Origin: Rhynchospora pubera | Lineage: Eukaryota; Streptophyta; Magnoliopsida; Poales; Cyperaceae | Length of the DNA stretch: 64,000 nt | Direction of reading: 5' to 3' | Assembly: GCA_028095005.1 (NCBI GenBank) | Contig: CM051461.1 | Coordinates: forward strand, 61,299,840 to 61,363,839 | Part shown: one piece after another, positions 1-10,501 of the stretch | Layout: every line of letters begins with the position of its first letter | Numbering within the stretch: position 1 is the first letter of the stretch | Made by a program: the position numbers and the translations under genes | Notes under the pieces: generated by a model | What the model saw: the letters and a program-made list of their open reading frames with translations, nothing else | What the model was told of the DNA's origin: nothing | Databases searched by the model: none

Positions 1-85
1 CTTTTCATAAAGTTACACACTTTCCAATAAATTTATGCCTAAGAATATAAAATTCTCCAAATTCCTAAGCGATCCAAACGGCCCC
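1..85 (-). mobile_element. Short TIR MITE (family A), truncated by the window edge, in SQE intron 5
   Basis: Ends in GCGATCCAAACGGCCCC. It matches the reverse complement of the elements at 14942-15095 and 24183-24350, including the inner motif CACACTTTCCAATAAATTTA. Only the right half is visible. No transposase; non-autonomous. The superfamily is not assigned because no convincing target duplication was found for any copy. Confidence 0.7.
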
Positions 86-775
86 TTTATGATTTTTGTT
101 ATGTTTCTGGAAGCCCTGCAGAAAAAAAGTAAAAAGACTAACAATGGTCTACGGGTACCCATTAGAGTCCATGTTTCCTTAATTATGAACCTTTTGACTA
201 GTATTTCTTTAATTCTCTGTCAAAGAAAGAAAGCATTTCAAAGATTTCCCTCTATCTGCCACCCTTCTTCACTTCCTTTCTTTGGGCTTCTAGAGTAATG
301 TACCAAAATAGTCTACTCTTATCACAAAGAAAATTGATTAGCTTCACGAATCCTGCATCCCTAATTTGTGCTAATGGGGGTTTGAACTTTGAACCCCCAT
401 AATTTTAGATACTAGCCTATTAGCACGCACTAAGTAATTTTACTATGTTCAATATGCATCATCTTTTATCAAACACTGCATAAGTTTGCAGATAGAAGCA
501 GCCAATAGACTATTTTTGTGTGACCGCAGATATGGAAAACAGTGGATGTTATTTGCAATTGCAAGTATGGTATGGTACAATGTCAAGTGAACTTTCTAAA
601 AGTCGTTCTTCATTCGTATCCACTAAAGTACTCCCAATTTTACCTCAACTAATGCTAATTCATGGAATAATGACATAGTCTAAACCAATTGACTCAACTA
701 AGCAACCAATAAACTAAAGATCTCAATTGGGTAAAGCAGTACTGTCGTACTCATAAACTAAATTAAATCTTATAC
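86..775. other. SQE intron 5 (rest), no other feature
   Basis: AT-rich non-coding sequence. I searched the minus strand for the conserved C-terminal SQE blocks (the NRSMPA and GDAFNMRHPLTGGGM region) and see none, so this is intron and the next exon lies outside the window. Confidence 0.7.
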
Positions 776-3700
776 CTGAGAGGCTACAACAGTTTTGAGG
801 TAATTGGTCATTTCACCATTTACAACCGAGGGTATCTTCTGTCCAGGCACATCAACCATGCAGCGTACCTCTGTGCTGCCTATTGGGTAAAATAAAATAA
901 GTGAAGGATCTGCAAAGATCACATGCCCATGATTCGGGAATGGCAGCTTACAGTTCTCCAGAACCATCCCCACAAAACAAGAGGGCACATCAATCTTCAA
1001 AATAAAAAAGAAAATGACAAGTTACTGTGGTTGCAAATATGTGGTAGACAATATATGCAATTTGAATGTCTCAACATTTTCTATAACCTCAGAAAAGAGA
1101 GAATAAAGAAGAAGAAGCAGAATCTAATTGAATCAATGTTTCATTCAAAATTTATGCAAAAAAACATCTTTCGGAACTTACTATAAGCACAAAGGAGCCA
1201 AATAATACAAATCACATCAAAAAGGAGGAAAGAAGGCAAGAAAGCCGCAACTAGTGAAATTAAGCAAGTGGTACTGGCTGGTACACATAATGGAACTGTT
1301 TATACAAGTAAACTTGTTTACCTTAGGGGAACACAGAGTACGCCTGAGGTTGGAGAAACATCCATCACAAATAATTGTGAGAGGGGCATATGCCTTCTTC
1401 ATCAATTCCTGTCCATTTGTTTTTGTTTTATAAATAACGCCCTTCACTGTTCCATTTTCTTCCAGCAATGTATTTACCGTCCCTTGTTCTAGTTGAGCAC
1501 TTCAATGTAACATAAATAAAGTATTGAAGTTAAAACTTTCAGAACTTACTATAGTCTACAAAAATTTCCATACAGCCTAAGAATGAAAAAAGAACTTCAA
1601 GTTTCAACAACTAAAGCTGTAAAGTTGTGTACAAACTCCAACATTGACCTAAATACAAATTTAGGACCTAATATTTCAACTGAACACTCTCTAACACGGG
1701 TTTAATCTGAAGTATGCATGCTCGGGCAACCAAGCTATCTTCCCTAAGTTGTTAAACCAAATTACTTGCAAAAACTTTGCCAGCAAAATAATTTCTACAA
1801 GCCTACAACAACACAGTTTAATTAAATGTATTTCTAGATTTCTAGGAACACCATCTCCACAGCTCAGCCCCCCTTTTAAAACTGATAAAGTCCTCAAATG
1901 TCCAGTTAAGAATGACTGACACTGCATTTATAACTGATTCACAATCAATAACTCCATAATACAACCAAGGAAAGCCAATGGAAATGGTGAATATATTAGA
2001 AAATTGGAGAGGACACAAGGGCAAGTTTGATCAATTCAAATAAACCAAATTTTTTTTTTAACAATTATCTTAATTCAACACAAATAATGACATATGTTTT
2101 AACTTTAGCAATTAACTACCACTCAAAAGAATGGCTGAATGGGAATAATAAAAAAAAATAGAGAAAGAGATTAAAAACAAAAGGGAAAAAAGGATTATAC
2201 TTGGGGAGCGAGGAGACTTTCTCGCGCATTCGTTGGATAAAGCGTCCATTATGGAAGCTCCTCCCCGCCACATCAGAAGCGAACTTTTGGAGTGGGTATG
2301 GTAGCTTTGTAGCGTTCCCATCCCTAAAAAAGGCATAACCTAGCACCCTCTGTGCATCTATATCTTCAACACAGTCTGTTGGCATCATCAGATAATATAT
2401 TTTAGGCCCTGAGTATTGCTTAAATTGTCCTCTTAAGTATATTCTAGCCTACCAGTATTTCGTGAAAATGATTTTAGAGCCAAAAAAAAAAACAAATCAT
2501 TTTCTGATCTAAACAATAGTCAAGTTAGACTTTGAAAGTACCATATGGTGGGAGTGTATTGTACATGTGCATGGCTAAAATTTTGAGTTAAATAATACAG
2601 AATCATCTACGCAGTTTTAAATTTCTCCAAATTGCAGCAAGTCATAAGGAGCAATTGTTAAGATGATTTCACTTTGGAACTCCAAGCATATGACAAAATT
2701 GTTAAAGATGCTCTGGCAGTCACCTTGAAGACCCAATTCCACCAATTTAAGATAGCCAGCCGGATGTAGGAGTTCACCAACAATTCGATCTGGCTCAGTT
2801 AAGTCTCTCTCTATCACATGAACATTTCGTCCATCCTAAAGATGCACAAACAAAAGCATATATATTTATATAAGATAATGATATAGTTTTACATATTTTC
2901 ATCTCCTCTCATAGGATTGTGCTGAGTTCATATCAGAAAATAATGAAAATAAAAAAAAAATGAAAAAATCCACATAAGCTTCTTTCAACTTCATTCTAGT
3001 TCACATAAACGTCCAAGGGATGAAACTATCAATTTCCAATGACACAATCAAACTTTTTAACTTAGAAAATTGTTCAGAAAAACAAAATGACAAGGTTCAC
3101 ATAGCTAACCAGAAAAACTAAATGAAACAGGTCAGAAATCTGGCCCATACCAGTCTGGTATGAGTGTACAAGATCCTATGAGTAATTATGTCAAATAGCT
3201 TGCGAGCACAAGTGGGACAGCCAACAAAATGCACGTGAAATCAGATTTTAATCACAACAGCAACAGCACAAGAGAGACATAGATTTCAAGTTTCATCTGC
3301 GTAAAGTACTGAAAATACTTTATTTAATATCACATAGAGGGTTTACAGACACATCATACTGGCATGTCTCAGACCAGTTCTCACCAACTTGAGTGTTTTA
3401 AGAAAGTTAAAAAGATATCTTAACTCTTAACCTAAAGGAGCACGTATGAAAGAATTAGTAGAGGCTTCCACTGGATTAAAACCCAACAATAACAAATAGA
3501 ACCCAAGTATATACGCTTGTTCGTGCAAGAGCACCAAATTAGTCAAAAAATAATGGATTTGTCTGCCAAAAATAAAATAAATAAAAAAGAAATTATTCAA
3601 ATTGATAATATGAGAAAGCAGAAACGAAATTACATCCGATTCGGTGCCATTTCAGCTCCTCAATTGGTATGGGCCTACTGACCCACATCGGCCCAGGTCA

Positions 3701-4912
3701 GGTATAGTGGTCTGGATAACAAACGAACCCAACAAATTAGCACGACAAAACGATTCGTATGACCAATAATAGTCGGAAATTGATTAGTGTCATCACACTT
3801 CACGCCATCTGCGCCATCGCGCTGTACAGCGTTTCAGCGAAAGTCAAAACAGCGTTCTATTCTCTCTACTCACGCAGTGCGTATTTTTTGTTTATTTCGT
3901 TATTATAAGTGTTCACTTTATTAGGTACAAATGTTCACTTTGTAGTATAATTATTCACTATTTTATAAGTATTTGCTAGATCAAATGTGTTTATTTTGAT
4001 TTTTTTTTGCCAAAAATTCAGTTTAGTCAATACAAATGTTCAGTTAATTGAGAATAACTGTTCAGTTAGTTGCATCAGACAATATAAATGTTATGAGCAA
4101 ACATGTTTATTTTATTAAGTATAAATGTTCAGTTAGGTGCAACAGAAATATGACTGTTATAAGAAAAAAAAACCAAGCGAAGGGGTCAAGAACCGGACAA
4201 AAAAACATATGAAAAAAATTAGAATTGAAAATGAACCGATCCGGTTCAAATTAATTTTTTTTCGATTCTACCCCCGTCTCCTAGCGCACCTCTTGACCAC
4301 GCGCGACTCTGATTTTATCCCGATTCTGACGTATTTAACTGAACACTTCTTATTGTTAAATTGAACACTTCTTATTATTAAACTGAACATTTGTAACACA
4401 CGGCAGCAATGAATATTTGCCAATGGCACTTATAATTCCTTATAATAGTCAATAGTCATCACCTGGAAACATAATTAAATGGATTCATAGCAATAATAAT
4501 CGCAATATAATGTTTCTCTCTGACTGTGATGATAGATTCTATAGGACCCCAATCTGAAAAGTACAACTAACTCCAAACAGTAGCTTTTGAGGACTTGCTC
4601 AAAAGCACCAATAAGCTGCTAAATGATCAATATATATATATAACTCAGAAAATAATCAGAACGAGAAAAAAGAAAAGGAGATCTAACCTTAGCAAGGGTA
4701 TAGGCAAGTGCAGACCCGGCCACACCAGCTCCAACAATGATGATATCAGCACCTTCAGGGCTACCATCTACTGGAGCCGCTAATGCTGTACTTGCAACTG
4801 GAGCGCTGGCAACCTTGTTGTCCGTTATCATCTTCTTCGCCTTTGATCGGAACAAAATCGTTACTGCCAGGAACGACACGACTAGTACTCCAAACAAGTA
4901 ATGGAACTCCAT
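776..4912 (-). CDS. SQE: Squalene epoxidase (squalene monooxygenase), 5' part; 3' part off the left edge
   Basis: FAD-dependent monooxygenase of the ER that converts squalene to 2,3-oxidosqualene, the precursor of sterols and triterpenoids. Five exons read in frame: 4912-4688, 2835-2724, 2375-2201, 1499-1322, 994-776, giving 303 codons. Exon 1 encodes a hydrophobic N-terminal anchor (about residues 5-21) and the dinucleotide-binding GAGVAGSALA at 61-70. Exon 2 has the VIERDLTEPDRIVGE stretch, exon 3 DIDAQRVLGYA and SDVAGRSFHNGRF, exon 4 APLTIICDGCFSNLRR, and exon 5 FVGMVLEN, GHVIFADPS and VDVPGQKIP. These are hallmarks of plant SQE. Splice phases close without a stop. The family is usually about 520-540 residues, so about 220 C-terminal residues should lie left of base 1, after an intron of at least 775 bp. 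Intron 1 (1.85 kb) carries a repeat. The start at 4912 is the first ATG before the hydrophobic segment. I see no lesion; the identity is secure. Confidence 0.94.
3778..4440. repeat. TGTTCACTT-rich repeat inside SQE intron 1
   Basis: The motif TGTTCA(C/G)TT recurs about every 20-40 bp at 3910-4140 (TGTTCACTTTATTAGG, TGTTCACTTTGTAG, TGTTCAGTTAGTTGC), and its complement GAACAC/GAACAT recurs at 4340-4395. The same motif dominates the hairpin at 8718-8940, so both are probably one degenerate transposon family. No coding capacity. Confidence 0.5.
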
Positions 4913-5500
4913 CAAATCTCTTCCTTCCTCTCTCTTCCTTTGGTTCTAACATAATATCTGATTAAATGTTGGTTCCGTTGGGATAATAATTGAAAGATGC
5001 TTCCTTCTCTCTTCCTTCTCCTTGGCACTGATTGAATGAGCTGAAGAATTAAGAGAGAAGTGCCTGATTGAATGTGCTTACAAAAATGTAGGCCACGGAA
5101 TGCATCAAACATAAGAAAACGATGTACGCAGGACATCTTGTACCGTGATAAAAATAATATTTTTCTTTGTTGATCGAAAAAAAATGTGAGAGTGAGACAC
5201 AACAAAATGCACTATAGTTCTTATTAATTTCATTTTTTTTTTGTTAATCAATACAAAAGGAGCTCTCAGTCATGGAAGAGGTAAATACTCTTAATTATTT
5301 TAGCTTCAATTATATCTCATTTTCCTATTTGTACAAAGAATCCCTTGCAATTTTACATCTTCAATTAGCATTGATCCTCTTTAATTATATAGTACTATAC
5401 TTCTGATAGTAACTAAGTTAAGTACGCATCACCTCACAAAAGGTGCTAAGAGTTGAAGTGGACTGTTGCCACTTGCCAGTGACCTGAAATATTGGTAGTC
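4913..5500. other. SQE upstream region
   Basis: 5' flank of the SQE start. The leader side (4915-5060) is CT/AG-rich when read on the minus strand, as in plant leaders. No TATA box could be assigned with confidence, and the remaining sequence is AT-rich with poly-A/T runs. No other gene is seen. Confidence 0.5.
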
Positions 5501-6005
5501 ATAGGGGTGAAAACGGATCGGATATGGTTCGGATAGTGGTCATATCATATCCGTATTCATATTTTTTTTCTGAATACAAATACGGATATGTTCGGATACG
5601 GATATGGATCGGATGTTAAACGGATGCGAATACAAATCGAATATTACGGGATACAGATACGAATACAGATATATTTTAGATATTAAAACAAATATATATA
5701 AATTGAAAAAAAAATAATTCTATATTATCATCCTATTATGTTATTAGTATAGTCAAAATGTTATTATAAGCCGATCTAGCTAATAAAAAGTTTAGTTTAT
5801 CAAATTAAAAGTCTTTTTTATGGCACTAGAGAAGTAATTAGGTTAATCATTTTGTATCATTGATTTAATAAGGGTGAAAACGATTCGGATATAGATCAAA
5901 TACGGATGGGATAACGAATTTGTTTGTCGGATACGGATACGGATACGGATACGGATCAGATAGTAGTCAAACCATATCCACATCCATATATTTTTAGTCG
6001 GATAC

Positions 6006-7039
6006 TGTGACATCCCTGAATTTTAGGACCTGTTTGCAATACTTCAAATTCTAAGGTCCTATTTGAAAAATGTTCATGCTTATCCACTTTGAAAATATCT
6101 CTTTGATCTTATCCACATTTTTAGTAGCTAAGTAATCAGTATTTATATAAATAATTTCTGACAATTAATATTTTTATAAATAGTCTCAGTTATCTTTATA
6201 AATAGTATTAATATTTTCAGAAATAATAGCTAAGTAATTCCTTTCTGCTTACTTAGCCATTAAGTAATCTAGAATACTTACCATTTTAGCCAGACCTCCA
6301 CTATAAATAGACCACAGCCTCATTTCATTTCATTTCGTATTTCATTTCTGTTTCTCTCTCTCCCTAGCAACTTCGAATACTGTCTGGACTTTGAATAGTC
6401 GGCCATTTGGAATTCGAGATCTACGTCGCAGTTCTAGTCTACCCGATTTGCTTGTGCCCTGGATCGCTCAGTCAGGTAACCAGACTTCTCTATAATTAGT
6501 TCCGTATTGCTTGATTTGATTACCGCTTGATTTTGCTTGCATGTGTATGTCCGTATGTGGTATGTTTTGCGGGTTATCGGGTTTAGAATCCTGGATCTCT
6601 GAATTTGTTCATGCATGCACCCTGATCCCCCTGCCAGGGGAGGGGTTTGGTTCTGATCCCCGATACAGGGGAGGAACTTTATGTCCTGATTTGGTTCTGA
6701 TCCCCGATTCTGGGGAGGAACTTTATGATTGGTTCTGATCCCTGTGACTAGGGAGGAACTTTTTATCCTGATTATGACTTGATTTGACTGATCTAGACCC
6801 GATTATCGCCGTGGAATGTATGATTTGTTATGTGGATTGATCCAATCATGTTTAATTTGCTTTATTAACTAATATAGAGAAGCCGCGTCGTTAAATAATC
6901 GGTTACTGAGCTTTGTAGCTGACATCCGTTTTGTTCTTTTTCTGCTTGCGACGTAGGTTGACGGGCCGTCGGATGGATGCAGAAGATACCGCCCCACCGT
7001 CGCGCCCCGTGTGTCGGCGTGTCGGCGCGGGGTGTGACA
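6006..7039 (+). repeat. Left LTR of the TRIM-like element
   Basis: 1034 bp. TATA-like CTATAAATAG at 6301-6310 fits a U3 promoter. At about 6625-6765 a 35-50 bp unit (TTCTGATCCC ... GGGGAGGAACTTTATG) is repeated about three times in tandem. Confidence 0.92.
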
Positions 7040-7196
7040 GTTTGGTATCAGAGCATTCGTTCCTCGGACTGTGTTTGGGTTCATTATCGTTTCGTTTGGA
7101 AATTTGATTATAGTATACCGATTCGATGTTTCATTTGACTTGTTACCTTCCATTTGAAATTTCGTGGAAGAAATTTCCTTTTTAAGGGGGGTGGAA

Positions 7197-8213
7197 TGTG
7201 ACATCCCTGAATTTTAGGACCTGTTTGCAATACTTCAAATTCTAAGGTCCTGTTTGAAAAATGTTCATGCTTATCCACTTTGAAAATATCTCTTTGATCT
7301 TATCCACATTTTTAGTAGCTAAGTAATCAGTATTTATATAAATAATTTCTGACAATTAATATTTTTATAAATAGTCTCAGTTATATTTATAAATAGTATT
7401 AATATTTTCAGAAATAATAGCTAAGTAATTCCTTTCTGCTTACTTAGCCATTAAGTAATCTAGAATATTTACCATTTTAGCCAGACCTCCACTATAAATA
7501 GACCCAGCCTCATTTCATTTCATTTCGTATTTCATTTCTGTTTCTCTCTCTCCCTAGCAACTTCGAATACTGTCTGGACTTTGAATAGTCGGCCATTTGG
7601 AATTCGAGTTCTACGTCGCAGTTCTAGTCTACCCGATTTGCTTGTGCCCTGGATCGCTCAGTCAGGTAACCGGACTTCTCTATAATTAGTTCCGTATTGC
7701 TTGATTTTGCTTGCATGTGTATGTCCGTATGTGGTATGTTTTGCAGGTTATCGGGTTTAGAATCATGGATCTCTGAATTTGTTCATGCATGCACCCTGAT
7801 CCCCCTGCCAGGGGAGGGGTTTGGTTCTGATCCCCGATACAGGGGAGGAACTTTATGTCCTGATTTGGTTCTGATCCCCGATTCTGGGGAGGAACTTTAT
7901 GATTGGTTCTGATCCCTGTGACTAGGGAGGAACTTTTTGTCCTGATTATGACTTGATTTGACTGATCTAGACCCGATTATCGCCGTGGAATGTATGATTT
8001 GTTATGTGGATTAATCCAATCATGTTTAATTTGTTTTATTAACTAATATAGAGAAGCCGCGTCGTTAAATAATCGGTTACTGAGCTTTGTAGCTGACATC
8101 CGTTTTGTTCTTTTTCTGCTTGCGACGTAGGTTGACGGGCCGTCGGATGGATGCAGAAGATACCGCCCCACCGTCGCGCCCCGTGTATCGGTGTGTCGGC
8201 GCGAGGTGTGACA
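7197..8213 (+). repeat. Right LTR of the TRIM-like element
   Basis: 1017 bp, nearly identical to the left LTR. It lacks a short TTGATTACCGC-containing stretch present near 6517-6530 of the left copy and has the same tandem CTGATCCC units at 7795-7935. Confidence 0.92.
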
Positions 8214-8717
8214 GATACGAAGATAGATACGGATATGTTCGGATATTAAGCACATTTTTCGGATTCGGATGCGGTTCGGTGCGGAGTTTATCTGCATTCT
8301 GCACCGTTTTCATCCTTTTTGGAAACTCCGCACCGTTTTCATTCTTATTGGTAGATGCATGGTGTTTGATCTATTTTGCTTTATGCGGAATAATTTGTTT
8401 TTGGTGGGTCTGAGACTGAGAGTGTCTTGTTAGGCTAGTCACGTAAACGTGATGCTCTAGATAAAACAAGTTGTGCTTTTTTTGATAATATTTGAAACAT
8501 ATGTAGATGCTATCTAAAGATCATAGGGGTTGTATTAGTATTAATTATGTTAACTAAAATTAGGGGATTGCTTTTTGTAAGAGGATGATGTAATTGGGTA
8601 GCTTCATTTATTAACGCAAGTGGTAGAAAATTCCCATTTGTTTTGATTTAGAAAAATATATATAATATGTACATATATAGAGGAATTATAAGTGTCATCG
8701 GCAAATATACCATCCCA

Positions 8718-8940
8718 GCCATCGCTAAATACAAAGTGAACATATACAGCAAATAAAGTGAACATATAGACAATCTAAGTGAACACTTACAAACAAATAA
8801 TTGTTGTCATCACTTATTCAGAAGTTTACATGCATATTCAACTTATTTTTTTTGAATTTATTTGTTTGTATGTGTTCACTTAGATCGTCTATATATTCAC
8901 TTTGTTTGTTGTATATGTTCACTTTATATTTAACGATGGC
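8718..8940. repeat. Long hairpin (foldback) repeat with TGTTCACTT motifs
   Basis: Left arm 8718-8800 (GCCATCGCTAAATACAAAGT...) pairs with right arm 8855-8940 (...ACTTTATATTTAACGATGGC). The arms are about 80 bp with a loop of about 55 bp. GAACATATA and TATATGTTCAC units alternate in the arms. Probably a small foldback MITE related to the repeat in SQE intron 1. Confidence 0.65.
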
Positions 8941-9001
8941 AGTAATCAATTTCCATAATAATAATATCAGTCTTAGGCTACACCTTTTCCTACACTTGTA
9001 C

Positions 9002-9424
9002 GGAAAAAAATCCTCTACAGTCCTTTTTTTGGTTGCTCCAAACAGTCTTTTGTTTTTTTTTATATTTTAAAATTTAAAAATTCAAATGGAGAATCCAAAC
9101 TGTTGATCTTGTTAAATTTTATCGGCGATGCGTTTTCATATAAATTTTATAAAATTTGAAGTCAATTTGATACTAGATCAAGAGGTCAACAAATGAACGA
9201 ATTTGGTTAGATTAATTCTAATACGTTCATAATTATGTCACTTAATCAAGTATCAAATCGATTTTAAATTTTATAAAATTTATATGAAAACGCATTGCCG
9301 ATAAAATTTAACAAGGCCAACGGTTTGGATTCTCCATTTGAGTTTTTAAATTTTGAAATATTGAAAAAAAACAGAAGACTGCTTGAAGCAGTAAAAAAAA
9401 AAAGACAGTAGAGGATTTCGTTCC
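9002..9424. mobile_element. Mutator-type foldback MITE with a 10-bp target duplication
   Basis: 423 bp. The ends read GGAAAAAAATCCTCTACAG and, inverted, GGAACGAAATCCTCTACTG. The flanks are perfect direct repeats ACACTTGTAC (8992-9001 and 9425-9434). Arms of about 180 bp are inverted repeats of each other, containing AATCCAAAC and TTAAATTTTATCGGC, around a loop of about 70 bp. Long TIRs with a 9-10 bp duplication are diagnostic of Mutator-like elements. No coding capacity. Confidence 0.88.
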
Positions 9425-9434
9425 ACACTTGTAC

Positions 9435-10501
9435 ACCCAAATACCCAATGATAGGTTATTGGACTGGATAAAACAGGCTGGGCTTTCCTTTCCGTTAGAT
9501 CCACAGGTCCAAACAACATTCGGCTTTCTGCCATTCCCTGTCGAGTATCAATGTTCTCGGAATTTAAGAAAAAAATATCACTATTTTTTATAATTCTTCT
9601 TTTACACAGATTCCACCACTCTCTATCAATCAATCAGAAAACGGGAAAATACCGGGTACTGGTATCTTCTAGTATTTTCTAATAGAACTTAAGTAAGTTT
9701 TATTAGAAAAATTGTAATATTTTGTTTCTGTAATGGAAACAACGGGTCCAATAGCCTTTAATTTTCTCAAAAAAAAAAAACCCTTTAGTAAGTAATTACC
9801 GCAGTTGAGAAAGAAAACTTGTAAAAAGGCTAATCAGAGATTCACTGATAAATATCAGCGTATTTCTTTTTTCGCCTTTTTTTTCATTTTATCCTTTTCT
9901 TAATATTTATAATTTCCTGTGTGCCAAAGTTTCTTTTAATGCAAATTCTATCGGTGTTGTAAGTGCCATCTGACCCTAAAAAAAGTATCAGCGTATTATT
10001 TTTTATTTGCACTCCAATTTTCCCTGCATGCGTCTTCTTATTTAGTGATGATTTTATTTCAAATAAAAGAAGAATAAATTGGCGCGAGTTAACAAGTTGG
10101 CGCTACACTGGATCACCTAAATTACTGAGTTATTGACGTGAAGTGTTAGTGATTAACGGGTAAATGCATCGAATTATTTTTTTCAAAAAAATGAATCCTT
10201 CATCTAATATTAATCAACGGCTGTATTTGTTTGAAAAGTTTAGAGAAGAATAAAATCTAATTGTGAGAAAGAATAAAAAGAGAAGTTATGACTTGATCAA
10301 AATAACTAAGTTTTTCTTACTAGATTAATTAAATATAACAGTTAGATAATTATTAAAGTAGTTCTTTTTAATATTTACATGTAATTATTTTTCATTGAAT
10401 TTAAATTTTATAATTTTCGTCACCAAGTCACCACTCACTAGTACAGTCTAACTGATAAAGAAATAAACGAAGAAAAGATAAATGTTGCAAGGCAGAGTAG
10501 G
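9435..10501. other. AT-rich intergenic, no feature recognised
   Basis: Poly-A/T runs and no supported reading frame. It lies between the MITE and the poly-T that marks the 3' end of the LINE. Confidence 0.5.

Larger units (their letters stand above)
6006..8213 (+). mobile_element. TRIM-like Ty3/gypsy LTR element: 1-kb LTRs, 157-bp interior
   Basis: Two direct LTRs (6006-7039 and 7197-8213), each starting TGTGACATCCC and ending GGTGTGACA, flanked by the 5-bp target duplication GATAC (6001-6005 and 8214-8218). The interior is only 157 bp. It has a primer binding site complementary to initiator Met-tRNA (TGGTATCAGAGC, 7043-7054) and a purine tract (AAGGGGGGTGGAA, 7184-7196). No gag or pol is present. 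Retained PBS, PPT and target duplication indicate mobilisation in trans by an autonomous Ty3 relative rather than a recombination remnant. The LTRs differ by a few substitutions and a short deletion near 7703, so insertion was fairly recent. Confidence 0.93.
5501..8347. mobile_element. hAT-like non-autonomous element with CGGATA repeats, interrupted by an LTR element
   Basis: The left end reads TAGGGGTGAAAACGG and the right end CCGTTTTCATTCTTA, an inverted pair of the type seen in plant hAT elements. TATTGGTAG lies outside both ends (5490-5498 and 8346-8354), slightly offset, and may be the target duplication. Between the ends are many degenerate copies of GGATACGGATAC in both orientations (5520-5680, 5880-6005, 8214-8290). 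A second internal start-like motif, AAGGGTGAAAACGATTCGG at 5871, suggests two fused or nested copies. The LTR element at 6006-8213 sits inside one CGGATAC tract. No transposase seen. Confidence 0.55.

Noticed and set aside
6541..8413. Repeated short open frames (CMSVCGMF...) in 6.5-8.4 kb
   Set aside because: They occur identically in both LTRs of one element and overlap its non-coding structure.
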